A stretch of 43,089 nt of DNA from Planomonospora parontospora (GCA_014647935.1 BMQD01000035.1:1-43089); one strand, 5' to 3'. Shown: positions 7,419 to 16,539, numbered from the stretch's first letter. The notes: generated by a model not told the origin, from the sequence alone. Translations and numbers: made by a program.

Positions 7419-7726
7419 GCATCCAGCCGATCGGCCCCGTCGCGGGCCCCCTGCGCATCACCGGTCCCGCCGAGGTCGGCGGGACCGCCGCTCCGAGCGG
7501 CACCGCCGAGATCTTCGGCAACCTGCTCACCCAGGGCGTCGACACGCTGCAGCAGACGCAGGCGAACGCCGACTCGCTGGCCGTCAAGGCCGCCACCGGC
7601 GACCTGCAGGACGCGCACGACTACATGGCCGCCAGCACCGAGGCCGCACTCGCCACCCAGATGACCGTCGCCATCCGTGACAAGGCCGTCGCCGCCTTCA
7701 CCGAGATCATGAGGATGCAGGCCTGA
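7415..7726 (+). CDS. fliE: Hook-basal body complex protein FliE
   Basis: A 103-residue adapter that joins the MS ring to the rod. The N-terminal third is a flexible Gly/Pro/Thr-rich stretch. The C-terminal part (DTLQQTQANADSLAVKAATG and MTVAIRDKAVAAFTEIMRMQA) is the conserved FliE helix pair ending in E-I-M-R-M-Q. It overlaps flgC by ATGA and fliF by TGATG, so translation of the three is coupled. Confidence 0.94.
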   Translation: MSIQPIGPVAGPLRITGPAEVGGTAAPSGTAEIFGNLLTQGVDTLQQTQANADSLAVKAATGDLQDAHDYMAASTEAALATQMTVAIRDKAVAAFTEIMRMQA

Positions 7727-9336
7727 TGCAGGAACGCGCGCTCGCCGCACTCCGCAAGGCCCGCTCCTCGTTCGCGTCGTTCAGCACCGGGCAGAAGGCC
7801 GTCACCATCTCCCTCGTGCTGGCCATCGTGGTCGGCGGGTTCTTCTTCTCCCAGTGGGCCGCCAAGCCGGTCTACGGCACGCTGTACTCCAACCTCTCGG
7901 GCGCCGACGGCAACGCGATCGTCGAGCAGCTCACCGCCGACGGCGTCCCCTACCAGCTCACCGACGGCGGCGGCACGATCATGGTGCCGCAGGCGCAGGT
8001 CTACGACCTGCGGCTGAAGATGAGCGGCCAGGGCCTGCCGACCCAGGCCGACGGCGGCGGCTACTCCCTGCTGGACAAGCAGGGCGTCACCACCTCCGAC
8101 TTCATGCAGCACGTCGGCTACCAGCGCGCCCTGGAGGGCGAGCTCGCCAGGACGATCAAGGCGATCGACGGCGTCACCTCCGCCAGCGTGCACCTGGCGA
8201 TCCCGCAGAAGGACGTCTTCGCCGACGACGCCGCCAAGCCGACCGCCTCGGTCCTGGTGGGCACCCAGCCCACCAAGCCGCTGACCAACAGCCAGATCAA
8301 GGCCGTGGTGAACCTGGTCAGCTCCAGCGTCGAGGGCCTGTCCCCGGCGGACGTGACGCTGGCCGACTCCAGCGGCCAGGTGCTGGCCGCCGCGGGCGAG
8401 CAGGCCCTCACCGGCGCCGGCAGCGAGCGCGAGGAGCAGACCCAGTCGTTCGAGCAGCGGATGAGCGGCTCCCTGCAGCAGATGCTGACCCAGGTCCTCG
8501 GCCCGAACAAGGCCGTCGTCAAGGTCACCGCCGACCTCGACTACGACCAGACCGAGACCAAGAGCCAGCGGTACGTCAGCGACCCGGCCCTCCCGCCGCT
8601 GTCGTCGACGACCAAGGAGGAGACCTACACCGGGGGTGGCACGCCCACCGGCGGCGTCCTCGGCCCCGACAACATCCAGGTCCCGAACGCCAGCGGCGGC
8701 AACGACTACAAGTCGACCACCGAGACCCGCGACAACGCCGTGGGCCTGGTCACCGAGACCCGCAAGACCGCCCCCGGCAAGGTCCGCAAGCTCGACGTCG
8801 CGGTGCTGGTCGACGGCCAGGCCGCGGCCGGCGTGGACACCGCGGAGATCCAGCGGATCGTCTCCTCGGCCGCCGGCATCAACGCCCAGCGCGGCGACAC
8901 CATCGCCGTCTCGGCGATGCCGTTCGACGACAGCGCCGCCACCAAGGCCGCCGCCGACCTGACCGCCGCGGCCAAGGCCGAGCAGGACGGCCGCACCATG
9001 GAGCTGGTCAAGATCGGCGCCCTGGCCCTGGGCATCGGGCTGCTCTTCCTCATCGCCTGGCTGCGCGGCCGCAAGAAGAAGCGCCGCTCGCAGCTGAGCA
9101 AGGCCGAGCTGGAGCAGCTGGAGGCCATGCAGGCCGAGCTGGAGCGCGTGCGCCTGCAGGCCGCCATCGAGGCCGCCGAGCGCGAGGCGCTGCCCGCCGG
9201 CACCGCTGAGACGCCCGCCGATCCGGACTCCGGCAGGCGCGAGGAGCTCCGGGACGAGATCTCCGGTCTGGTCGACCGGCAGCCCGAGGAAGTCGCCCAG
9301 CTGCTGCGCGGCTGGCTCGCCGACAGGAGGAGCTGA
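7726..9336 (+). CDS. fliF: Flagellar MS-ring protein FliF
   Basis: A 536-residue membrane protein forming the MS ring, the platform for the C ring, rod and export gate. The first membrane helix is at about residues 24-45 (VTISLVLAIVVGGFFFSQWA). A large periplasm-facing YscJ/FliF ring-building region follows, with GLPTQADGGGYSLLD and the QRALEGELARTIKAIDGV signature. The second helix is at about residues 427-446 (GALALGIGLLFLIAWLRG). A charged cytoplasmic tail (SGLVDRQPEEVAQLLRGWL) is the expected FliG-binding peptide. Length is typical. It overlaps fliE by one base. Confidence 0.96.
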   Translation: MQERALAALRKARSSFASFSTGQKAVTISLVLAIVVGGFFFSQWAAKPVYGTLYSNLSGADGNAIVEQLTADGVPYQLTDGGGTIMVPQAQVYDLRLKMSGQGLPTQADGGGYSLLDKQGVTTSDFMQHVGYQRALEGELARTIKAIDGVTSASVHLAIPQKDVFADDAAKPTASVLVGTQPTKPLTNSQIKAVVNLVSSSVEGLSPADVTLADSSGQVLAAAGEQALTGAGSEREEQTQSFEQRMSGSLQQMLTQVLGPNKAVVKVTADLDYDQTETKSQRYVSDPALPPLSSTTKEETYTGGGTPTGGVLGPDNIQVPNASGGNDYKSTTETRDNAVGLVTETRKTAPGKVRKLDVAVLVDGQAAAGVDTAEIQRIVSSAAGINAQRGDTIAVSAMPFDDSAATKAAADLTAAAKAEQDGRTMELVKIGALALGIGLLFLIAWLRGRKKKRRSQLSKAELEQLEAMQAELERVRLQAAIEAAEREALPAGTAETPADPDSGRREELRDEISGLVDRQPEEVAQLLRGWLADRRS

Positions 9337-9337
9337 C

Positions 9338-10351
9338 ATGCCGATGGTCGAGACGATGAGCGGCCTGCGCAAGGCCGCCGTGCTCCTGGTCCAGATGGGC
9401 AAGGAGGACTCGGCGAAGGTGCTCGCGCAGCTGCGCGAGCCCGAGGTCGAGGAGCTGACCGCCGAGATCGTGCGGCTCGGCACCGTCGACCCCGGTGACG
9501 CGGTGGACATCCTCACCGAGTTCCGCGACCTGGCGGTCGCCTACCGCTACGCCGGCCAGGGCGGCATGGACTTCGCCCGCGAGGTGCTGGAGGCGACGCT
9601 GGGCCGCGAGCGGGCCAGCCAGATCGTCGAGCGCCTGTCGGCGTCGCTGGTCGACATGCCGTTCAGCTTCCTGCAGCGGGCCGACCCCCGCCAGGTGCTG
9701 GGATTCGTCCAGGACGAGCACCCGCAGCTGATCGCGCTGGTGCTGGCGCACCTGCCGGCGCACCTGGCCTCGCAGATCCTGTCGGGGCTCAACCCGAACC
9801 TGCAGGCCGACGTGGCGCACCGCATCGCGGTGATGGACCGCACCTCGCCCGACATCATCCGCCAGGTGGAGTCGTTGCTGGAGCGCAAGCTCTCGTCGGT
9901 TCTGCAACCGTCCGACCTCTCCGCCGTGGGCGGTCTGCAACCTCTGGTCGACATCATCAACCGTGCCGACCGCGTCACCGAGCGCCTCATCCTCGAGGGG
10001 CTGGAGGGGCGCAGCCCCGAGCTGGCCGAGGAGGTCCGGAGCCGGATGTTCATGTTCGAGGACGTCGTCCACCTCGACGACCGCGCCGTCCAGCTCGTGG
10101 TCCGGCAGGTCGAGACCGTGGACCTGGCCACCGCCCTCAAGGGCGTCGGGCAGGACGTGCTCAACAAGATCACCAAGAACCTGTCCGAGCGGGCCGCCGC
10201 GAACCTCGTCGAGGAGATCGAGCTGCTCGGCCCGGTGCGGCTGCGCACCGTCGAGGAGTCCCAGGCCAAGATCGTGCACGCGATCCGCGCCCTGGAGGAG
10301 TCCGGCCAGATCGTGATCCGGAGAGGAGACGAGGATGAGTTCGTCGCCTGA
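9338..10351 (+). CDS. fliG: Flagellar motor switch protein FliG
   Basis: A 337-residue C-ring protein that couples stator ion flow to torque. The N-terminal domain (GLRKAAVLLVQMG) binds FliF. The middle domain contains the EHPQ motif (residues 127-130). The C-terminal domain carries the torque helix with charged residues in LDDRAVQLVVRQVETVDLATALKG and KNLSERAAANLVEEIELLGPVRLRTVEESQ. All standard switch elements are present. AGGAGG at 9325-9330 supports ATG 9338. It overlaps fliH by 17 bases. Confidence 0.96.
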   Translation: MPMVETMSGLRKAAVLLVQMGKEDSAKVLAQLREPEVEELTAEIVRLGTVDPGDAVDILTEFRDLAVAYRYAGQGGMDFAREVLEATLGRERASQIVERLSASLVDMPFSFLQRADPRQVLGFVQDEHPQLIALVLAHLPAHLASQILSGLNPNLQADVAHRIAVMDRTSPDIIRQVESLLERKLSSVLQPSDLSAVGGLQPLVDIINRADRVTERLILEGLEGRSPELAEEVRSRMFMFEDVVHLDDRAVQLVVRQVETVDLATALKGVGQDVLNKITKNLSERAAANLVEEIELLGPVRLRTVEESQAKIVHAIRALEESGQIVIRRGDEDEFVA

Positions 10352-11000
10352 GACCGTCCTGCGCGGGACGGACACCCTCACCTTCAGCGCCGCCCGCTTC
10401 GCCACCGACTTCGGCGTCACCACGAACGTGCCGGCCGAGGTGATGGAGCGGGTCCGCGCCGAGGCGCGGGCCGCGGGATACGCCGCGGGCTGGGCCCAGG
10501 GCCTGGAGGAGGCCCGGCGCAACACCGCGGCCGAGCACCGCGACGAGGCCGAGCGCGTCGCCCGGGCCGAGGCCCGGAAGATCGCCCGGCTGGAGAGCGC
10601 GCTGACCGCGATCGCCGCCTCGGCCGCCCGGCTGGAGCAGCAGACGGCCCCCGGCGCCGCCGACCTCGAGGACCTCGTCGTGCAGACGGCCTTCGCCATC
10701 GCCGAGGCGGTGCTCGGCCGGGAGATCGAGCACAGCCCCGAGCCCGGCCGCGAGGCCCTCGCCCGGGTGCTGGACCTGGTGCCCGAGAGCCGCCCCGTGC
10801 TCGTCCGGCTGAGCCCCGCCGACCACGCCGCCATGGTCGGCGCCGGACAGAACACCTTCGAGGTCGACGGCCGGAGCGTGACCATGGTCGTCGACCCGCG
10901 CCTGAAGCCCGGCGACGCCGTCGCCGAAAGCGACGCCACCGCCGTGGACGCGCGCCTGAGCACCGCCGTACAGCGAGCCAAGGAGGCCCTGGGCCTGTGA
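10335..11000 (+). CDS. fliH: Flagellar export regulator FliH
   Basis: A 221-residue protein that tethers and restrains the FliI ATPase at the export gate. It shows the Gly/Ala-rich helical repeat AEARAAGYAAGWAQGLEEA (the G-x(3)-G type common in FliH), a coiled-coil centre rich in Ala, Glu and Arg, and a V-ATPase E-subunit-like C-terminal domain (LEDLVVQTAFAIAEAVLGREIE). It starts inside the end of fliG and its stop overlaps the GTG of fliI. Confidence 0.9.
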   Translation: MSSSPETVLRGTDTLTFSAARFATDFGVTTNVPAEVMERVRAEARAAGYAAGWAQGLEEARRNTAAEHRDEAERVARAEARKIARLESALTAIAASAARLEQQTAPGAADLEDLVVQTAFAIAEAVLGREIEHSPEPGREALARVLDLVPESRPVLVRLSPADHAAMVGAGQNTFEVDGRSVTMVVDPRLKPGDAVAESDATAVDARLSTAVQRAKEALGL

Positions 11001-12301
11001 TCTCCACCATCGACACCCGCCTGCGGGCGGCCGTCGCCGCCGCGCGGCCCCGCGTGACCGGCCGCGTCGCGGCCGTCGTCGGCCTCTCGGTCGACGTCGA
11101 GGGCGTGTCCGGCAGGGTGGGCGATGTGGTCCTCCTCGGCGACGGCCCCGCGGCCGTCCCGGCCGAGGTGGTGGCCCTGTCCGGCGGCCGGCTCAGCTGC
11201 CTGCCGCTGGGCTCGCTGACCGGCATCGGCGTGGGCAGCCCCGTCACCGCCACCGGCGACGCGCTGCGCGTCCCGGTCGGCGAGGCGCTGCGCGGCCGCA
11301 TCCTGGACGGCCTCGGCCGCCCGCTCGACGGCGGCCCCTCGCTGGCCGGCCTGGAGATGGTCCCGGTGGAGAACGAGCCGCCGCCCGCCCTGCAGCGCCG
11401 CCGCATCCTGGAGCCGATGCCGCTGGGCGTGCGGGCCATGGACACGATGATCACGGCCGGGCGCGGGCAGCGCCTGGGCATCTTCGCCGGTTCCGGCGTC
11501 GGCAAGTCCAGCCTGATGTCCATGATCACCCGTGGCACCGAGGCGGAGATCACCGTCGTGGCGCTGGTCGGCGAGCGCGGCCGCGAGGTCCGCGAGTTCA
11601 TCGAGAACGACCTGGGCCCCGAGGGCCTGGCCCGCTCCGTCGTCATCGTGGCCACCTCCGACCAGCCGCCGATGGTGCGCCTGCGCGCCTGCTTCACCGC
11701 CACCCGGATCGCCGAGTGGTTCCGCGACCAGGGCCGCGACGCGCTGCTGCTGATGGACAGCCTCACCCGGGCCGCCATGGCCCAGCGCGAGGTCGGCCTG
11801 TCGGCGGGCGAGCCCCCGGCGACCCGCGGCTACCCGCCGTCGGTGTTCGCGATGCTCCCCCGGCTGCTGGAGCGGGCCGGACCCGGGGTCAACGGCAGCA
11901 TCACCGGCCTGTACACGGTGCTGGTCGACGGCGACGACCACAACGAGCCGATCGCCGACTCGGCGCGCTCGATCCTCGACGGCCACGTCGTGCTGGACCG
12001 CCGCCTGGCCACCGCCGGGCACTTCCCGACGATCGACGTGCTGGAGTCGGTCTCCCGCGTCGCCGGCGCGGTGACCAGCCGCGAGCAGCGCGCCGACGCC
12101 ACCGCGCTGCGCCGCATCCTCGCCGCCCACCGCGACATCCGCGAGCTGGTGGAGATCGGCGCGTACGTGCCCGGCACCAACCCGGACGCGGACCTGGCCC
12201 GCGCGCTGTGGCCGCGCATCGAGGCGTTCCTCCGCCAGGACATGGAGGAGCAGACCACGGCCGCGCAGGCGTGGGAGGGGCTCCGGGCCCTGCTGGCCTG
12301 A
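10997..12301 (+). CDS. fliI: Flagellum-specific ATPase FliI
   Basis: A 434-residue hexameric ATPase that unfolds and delivers flagellar export substrates. The Walker A motif is FAGSGVGKSS with the lysine near residue 173. The Walker B region is DALLLMDSLTRAAMAQREVGL. The GYPPSVFAMLPRLLERAG segment and the catalytic E of VALVGERGREVREF are typical of the F1-beta/FliI family. The start is GTG 10997, overlapping the fliH stop by four bases. A 168-base gap follows before fliJ; it holds loosely repeated GGTACGGCACCCGCCCCG-like segments and no gene. Confidence 0.97.
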   Translation: MISTIDTRLRAAVAAARPRVTGRVAAVVGLSVDVEGVSGRVGDVVLLGDGPAAVPAEVVALSGGRLSCLPLGSLTGIGVGSPVTATGDALRVPVGEALRGRILDGLGRPLDGGPSLAGLEMVPVENEPPPALQRRRILEPMPLGVRAMDTMITAGRGQRLGIFAGSGVGKSSLMSMITRGTEAEITVVALVGERGREVREFIENDLGPEGLARSVVIVATSDQPPMVRLRACFTATRIAEWFRDQGRDALLLMDSLTRAAMAQREVGLSAGEPPATRGYPPSVFAMLPRLLERAGPGVNGSITGLYTVLVDGDDHNEPIADSARSILDGHVVLDRRLATAGHFPTIDVLESVSRVAGAVTSREQRADATALRRILAAHRDIRELVEIGAYVPGTNPDADLARALWPRIEAFLRQDMEEQTTAAQAWEGLRALLA

Positions 12302-12469
12302 GCGGAGGCGGCGCCCCGGTCTCCCATCCGGCCGGGGCCTTCCGCTCCGGCACGGCGCCCGCCCCGGCCTTCCACCCCGGTACGGCACCCGCCCCGCAGG
12401 ACCCTCCCCGGCAAGGCCCCCGCGTGACCGCCTCCCCCGGCCGGAACCCGGCATCCAAGGAGATCTGAC

Positions 12470-12907
12470 ATGAGCCCACGTTTCCGTCTGTCGTCGATCC
12501 TGCGGGCCCGTAAGGCCCAGGAGGACGCCGCCAAGGGCGGGGTGGCCCGCGCCCGCGCCGAGGCCGGGGCCGCCGACCGCCAGGTCGAGGCCAAGGAGGC
12601 CGAGCTGCAGGGCCGGATGATCGTTCCGGACCCGTCCGACGCCGCCGCGTTCGTCGCGGCGATGGCCGCGCGCCGCGCGGTCGCCGGGGAGCTCTCGATC
12701 AAGATCCAGAAGGCCGAGGAGGCCGCGCGGCGGGTCGGCGCCAGCGTGGACACCTGGAGCGCCGCCTCCCAGCGCCGCCGCATGGTGGACAAGCTCGCCG
12801 AGCGCCACCAGGCCGCCGTGCGGCAGGCCGACGCGGCGGCCGACCAGCGCGCCGTGGACGACCTCCCGCTCAACCGCCGCCGCACCGACGGGGAGAACGG
12901 CCGATGA
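12470..12907 (+). CDS. fliJ: Flagellar export chaperone FliJ
   Basis: A 145-residue, almost entirely coiled-coil protein of the FliJ family (stalk-like partner of FliI and FlhA). The N-terminus FRLSSILRARKAQEDAAKGG matches the family, and heptad-rich Ala/Glu/Arg/Gln sequence runs to the C-terminus (AERHQAAVRQADAAADQRA). It follows fliI, as expected. AAGGAG lies at the right distance before ATG 12470. The stop overlaps the next start (ATGA). Confidence 0.85.
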   Translation: MSPRFRLSSILRARKAQEDAAKGGVARARAEAGAADRQVEAKEAELQGRMIVPDPSDAAAFVAAMAARRAVAGELSIKIQKAEEAARRVGASVDTWSAASQRRRMVDKLAERHQAAVRQADAAADQRAVDDLPLNRRRTDGENGR

Positions 12908-13827
12908 GCCTGATGGACATCGTGGCGCGGGTCGGCCAGCTGGAGGCCCAGTTCGGCGCCGCCCCCGCGACCTCCGCCGCCTCCGCCACCTCGGCCGCCG
13001 ACTTCGCCGCGGCGCTCAAGACGGCCCAGCGGTCCGGTGCGGCCTCGGGGACCACGGCTTCGGGGACCACGGCCGCCGGCGCCGCTTCCGGGAGCACGGC
13101 CGCCGCCGGGACCGGTCAGGCCGCGCAGACCGCCCAGGGTACCCAGGCGACCCGGGCGGCCTCCGCGGCGGACGCCGTCACCGGGGACTCCGGCGGGGTC
13201 ACCGGCCAGGACGTCGTCGGCCAGGCCCGCAAGTACCTCGGCATCCCCTACCTGTGGGGCGGCACGGACCCCGAGCGGGGCCTGGACTGCTCCGGACTGG
13301 TCCAGCTCGTCTACAAGAAGCTGGGCGTCTCCCTGCCGCGCGTCTCGCAGGACCAGCAGAACGAGGGCCGCAGCATCCCGAGCCTGAAGCAGGCCCTCCC
13401 GGGCGACCTGCTGACCTTCGGCTCCCCCGCCACGCACATCGGCATCTACATCGGCGACGGCAAGATGCTGCACGCCCCGCGCACCGGCGACGTCGTCAAG
13501 ATCGTCGACATGGACGACTACTACCGCAAGCCCACCGACATCCGCCGCGTCCTGAGCGACGCGGCCGCGGGCGCCACCCCGGCGACGGCGTCCTCCACGG
13601 CGTCCCCGGCCGCCGCCCCCCTGACGGCCACCGCCGCCCCCCTGACGGCCACCGCCGCTTCCACCGCGGTCCAGGCCGGGTACGGCGCGGGCGCCACGAG
13701 TTTCAGTGGATCGACCGGTTTGCCGCAGATGTCCCTCGGCGCTGCCGATGGGCTGGGCAACGGCCTGTTCGATCCCGCCCAGGCCTACGTCCGGACCATC
13801 CAGCCGGTCATGAACGGCATCGGATAG
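12904..13827 (+). CDS. NlpC/P60 peptidoglycan hydrolase of the flagellar operon (FlgJ-like role)
   Basis: A 307-residue protein. The N-terminal segment (MDIVARVGQLEAQFG) matches that of the M15 peptidase at 5687. Next comes an Ala/Thr-rich linker, then an NlpC/P60 cysteine-peptidase domain at about residues 98-218 with YLWGGTDPERGLDCSGLVQL (catalytic C129), THIGIYIG (H178) and a third polar residue near MLHAPR (H190). An Ala/Thr-rich linker and a tail ending RTIQPVMNGIG follow. It has no Sec signal, which together with its position between fliJ and fliK suggests export through the flagellar apparatus to open the wall for the rod. FlgJ itself is absent from the window. Confidence 0.85.
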   Translation: MSLMDIVARVGQLEAQFGAAPATSAASATSAADFAAALKTAQRSGAASGTTASGTTAAGAASGSTAAAGTGQAAQTAQGTQATRAASAADAVTGDSGGVTGQDVVGQARKYLGIPYLWGGTDPERGLDCSGLVQLVYKKLGVSLPRVSQDQQNEGRSIPSLKQALPGDLLTFGSPATHIGIYIGDGKMLHAPRTGDVVKIVDMDDYYRKPTDIRRVLSDAAAGATPATASSTASPAAAPLTATAAPLTATAASTAVQAGYGAGATSFSGSTGLPQMSLGAADGLGNGLFDPAQAYVRTIQPVMNGIG

Positions 13828-13841
13828 CAGGAGAGACGATC

Positions 13842-15131
13842 TTGACTGTGCCTTCGATCCCCCTGGCGGGGAGCCCGTCGGCGATGACGGCTCCCTCCGG
13901 CGAGGGACAGACTGGCCAGAGCGGCGCCGGCGACGCGTTCGCCGCCCTCCTCGCCCTGCTCGCGGCCGGAGGCCCCCTGCCCCAGGGCGTCCTGCCCGTC
14001 CCCGGTACCTCCGGCGGCGCCCCCGGTTCCGGCGGGTCCGCCCAGACGATCTCCGCGGCGCCGGCCGGCGGCCCGCTCACCGCGCAGGCCCTGCTCGCCG
14101 CCCAGCTGCAGACCCGGCTCCAGGCGCAGCAGCAGGCCGGAGCCGACCTCGCCGCCCAGGCGCAGCCGCCCGTCCCGGCCCAGCCGGGCCTCCCGGGCCA
14201 GGCCGTACCGGCGCAGGTCCCGCCGTTCACGCTCCCGCAGACCGCGGTGCTCTCCACCGGTACGGCGGGCCAGGCGGCGACCGCCGCCACCGCGGCCGTC
14301 CCCACCGCGCCCGCCGGCGTCCCCACCGGTGCGGAGACCCCCGCCTCCGCCGTCCAGGCGGCCACGTCCGCCACGGCGGCGACGGCCGCCGAGACCGGCG
14401 CCACCGCCGAGACGGCCGCCCCCGAGACCGCCGCCCCGGCCGACGCCCCCGCACCCCAGGGCGCGTCCGGGCAGGCCGTCGCGGCACCGGCCGCGGGCTC
14501 CGGCGCGGGCACCTCCACCGGCGAGGACGCCTCCCGCCGCACCGGCACCGCCGCCACCGGCCCGGCCGAGGCCACCGGCGCGACCGGGCAGGCCGTCTTC
14601 CAGGCCACCGCCACCACGCAGGTGACGGGGCCGGAGCGGGTCTCCGCGCCCGCCCCCCAGCAGCCCGCCGCCCCCGCCTCCCAGATCGCCGTCCACGTGC
14701 TGCCGCTCCGGCAGGACCCGGACGGCATCCACCGGCTCACCGTCCACCTGCACCCCGTCGACCTCGGCCCGGTCAGCGTCGTCGCCGAACTGCGCAACGG
14801 CGCCGTGCACCTGCAGCTCGCCGGGACCAGCGACGGCGCCTTCGACGCCCTGCGCTCGGCCCTGCCCTCGCTCCGCCAGGAGCTGGAGGAGGGCGGGTTC
14901 TCCGCCTGCACGCTGGACCTGCAGCGCGAGGCCCCCGGCGACGGCCGCCGCCCCGGCGAGCAGACCCAGCAGTTCTCCCACCCGGGCGACCAGGGCCACC
15001 AGGGCCGGGCCGCCGGCGGCGCCACCGGCGCCGGCCGCACCGAGGACGGCGGCTACCAGAACGCCCCCGCGCCCGACGGCGGCCTCCCGGCCGACGGACC
15101 GGGATCCCGCATGCTCAACGTCCGCCTGTAG
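13842..15131 (+). CDS. fliK: Flagellar hook-length control protein FliK
   Basis: A 429-residue ruler and substrate-specificity switch. Residues 1 to about 280 are low-complexity Ala/Pro/Thr/Gly/Gln sequence, the extended ruler part. Residues about 290-365 form the Flg_hook domain (RLTVHLHPVDLGPVSVVAEL, then LRSALPSLRQELEEGGF) that contacts FlhB. The tail is disordered. The start is taken as TTG 13842, with AGGAGAG seven bases upstream; a GTG at 13848 is also possible. Longer in-frame reading upstream only overlaps the hydrolase gene. It sits between the hydrolase and flgD, the usual place. Confidence 0.88.
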   Translation: MTVPSIPLAGSPSAMTAPSGEGQTGQSGAGDAFAALLALLAAGGPLPQGVLPVPGTSGGAPGSGGSAQTISAAPAGGPLTAQALLAAQLQTRLQAQQQAGADLAAQAQPPVPAQPGLPGQAVPAQVPPFTLPQTAVLSTGTAGQAATAATAAVPTAPAGVPTGAETPASAVQAATSATAATAAETGATAETAAPETAAPADAPAPQGASGQAVAAPAAGSGAGTSTGEDASRRTGTAATGPAEATGATGQAVFQATATTQVTGPERVSAPAPQQPAAPASQIAVHVLPLRQDPDGIHRLTVHLHPVDLGPVSVVAELRNGAVHLQLAGTSDGAFDALRSALPSLRQELEEGGFSACTLDLQREAPGDGRRPGEQTQQFSHPGDQGHQGRAAGGATGAGRTEDGGYQNAPAPDGGLPADGPGSRMLNVRL

Positions 15132-15167
15132 CACCGCCTCTCACAGGGAATCCGGAGGAATCCGTAC

Positions 15168-15620
15168 GTGACCACCATCAGCGGGGCCGTGGGCACCGGC
15201 GCCACGACCACCGCGACCAGCGCGGCCGCCACGTCGAGCGGCAACAGCAAGCTCGACAAGGACACGTTCCTGAAGCTCCTGGTCGCCCAGATGCGCTACC
15301 AGGACCCGAGCAACCCCACCGACACCTCCGCGTTCATGTCGCAGACCGCGCAGTTCACCGAGGTGGAGCGGATGGAGGAGCTCGTCAAGCAGCAGGGCGA
15401 ACTGCTGGCGGCCCAGTTGCAGCTGTCGGCCAGCAGCCTCGTCGGCAAGACCGTCGGCTACACCGGACCAGACGGCACGGACGCCGTCGGTGTGGTCACC
15501 TCAGCCTCCTTCGGCAGCACCCCGACCCTGCGGGTCGGGAACACGGATGTACCGCTGTCCTCGGTCAAGGAAGTCACCAGCGCCGCCCCGGGCGGCACCG
15601 AATCCACCGAAGGAAAGTGA
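15168..15620 (+). CDS. flgD: Flagellar hook cap protein FlgD
   Basis: A 150-residue cap that directs hook assembly. The conserved N-terminal block is KDTFLKLLVAQMRYQDPSNPTD followed by FMSQTAQFTEVERM. The C-terminal part (LVGKTVGYTGPDGTDAVGVV) is a short beta domain; the FlgD here is of the compact type that lacks the longer Ig-like/tudor region. GTG 15168 is preceded by CGGAGGAA. It starts one base before flgE would require coupling: the flgD stop and the flgE ATG are separated by a single base. Confidence 0.93.
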   Translation: MTTISGAVGTGATTTATSAAATSSGNSKLDKDTFLKLLVAQMRYQDPSNPTDTSAFMSQTAQFTEVERMEELVKQQGELLAAQLQLSASSLVGKTVGYTGPDGTDAVGVVTSASFGSTPTLRVGNTDVPLSSVKEVTSAAPGGTESTEGK

Positions 15621-15621
15621 C

Positions 15622-16461
15622 ATGCTCCGTTCCCTGTACTCCGGCATCAGCGGTCTGCGCGTCCACCAGACGATGATGGACGTCACCGGCAACAACATCG
15701 CCAACGTCAACACCACCGGCTTCAAGGGCTCCCAGACCGTCTTCCAGGACACCCTCAGCCAGATGATGCAGGCCGCGGGCGCGCCGCAGACCGGCACCCC
15801 CGGCGCGGGCGGCACCAACCCGGCCCAGGTCGGCCTGGGCGTGCGCCTGGCCGGCGTGCAGACCAACTTCGGCCAGGGCGCCGCGCAGACCACCGGGCGC
15901 AACCTCGACCTGATGGTCCAGGGCGACGGCTTCTTCGCCGTGCAGAAGGGCACCGAGCAGCTCTACACCCGCTCGGGCGCGTTCAACTTCGACGCCAACG
16001 GCGCCATGGTGACCACCGACGGCAACTTCGTGCTCGGCTGGAACGCCGCGACCGGCAACGTGCCGGTGCCCCCCACCGGGGCGCCGGAGCCGATCATGCT
16101 CCCCGGTGACGTGGAGTCCTTCACCATCTCCCCCGACGGCTCGCTCGTCGGCGTGCTCGCCGACGGCACCAAGCGCACGTTCGCCCAGGTCTCCATGGCG
16201 AACTTCGTGAACCCGGGCGGCCTGGAGAAGGCCGGCGGCTCGACCTACCGCGCCACCGTCAACTCCGGCGACGCCACCATCGGCACCGCGGGCACCGGCG
16301 GCATGGGCGCCCTGCAGACCGGCGCGCTGGAGATGTCCAACGTCGACCTCGGCCAGGAGTTCACCAACCTGATCATCGCCCAGCGCGGTTTCCAGGCCAA
16401 CACCAAGGTCATCAGCACCTCCGACGAGCTGCTGAACGACCTGGTCAACCTCAAGCGCTAA
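15622..16461 (+). CDS. flgE: Flagellar hook protein FlgE
   Basis: A 279-residue hook subunit. The N-terminus MLRSLYSGISGLRVHQTMMD with NNIANVNTTGFKGS and the C-terminus NLIIAQRGFQANTKVISTSD are the rod/hook D0 signatures. The middle has the D1 motif NLDLMVQGDGFFAV. It is short for FlgE and in the size range of FlgG, but its place directly after flgD favours the hook assignment. ATG 15622 has AGGAAAG upstream; a longer in-frame start at 15490 lies inside flgD. It is the last gene of the flgB operon, with a strong terminator 31 bases beyond. Confidence 0.9.
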   Translation: MLRSLYSGISGLRVHQTMMDVTGNNIANVNTTGFKGSQTVFQDTLSQMMQAAGAPQTGTPGAGGTNPAQVGLGVRLAGVQTNFGQGAAQTTGRNLDLMVQGDGFFAVQKGTEQLYTRSGAFNFDANGAMVTTDGNFVLGWNAATGNVPVPPTGAPEPIMLPGDVESFTISPDGSLVGVLADGTKRTFAQVSMANFVNPGGLEKAGGSTYRATVNSGDATIGTAGTGGMGALQTGALEMSNVDLGQEFTNLIIAQRGFQANTKVISTSDELLNDLVNLKR

Positions 16462-16491
16462 GCGCTCCCCGCCCTCGGGGCGGGCCCACCG

Positions 16492-16535
16492 CGAAGGTCC
16501 CGGGACCCGGCCACGGCCGCGCCCCGGGACCTTCG
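16492..16535. terminator. Bidirectional terminator after flgE
   Basis: A 13-bp perfect stem (16492-16504 with 16523-16535) between flgE and the convergent minus-strand antitoxin-like gene ending at 16540. Confidence 0.75.
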
Positions 16536-16539
16536 GCGT

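Noticed and set aside
13716-13748. CGCA-N16-GCCGATGG inside the NlpC/P60 gene as a motility promoter for fliK
   Set aside because: The -35 is a poor match, the site is in coding sequence, and fliK is tightly packed in the operon. Kept only as a note.
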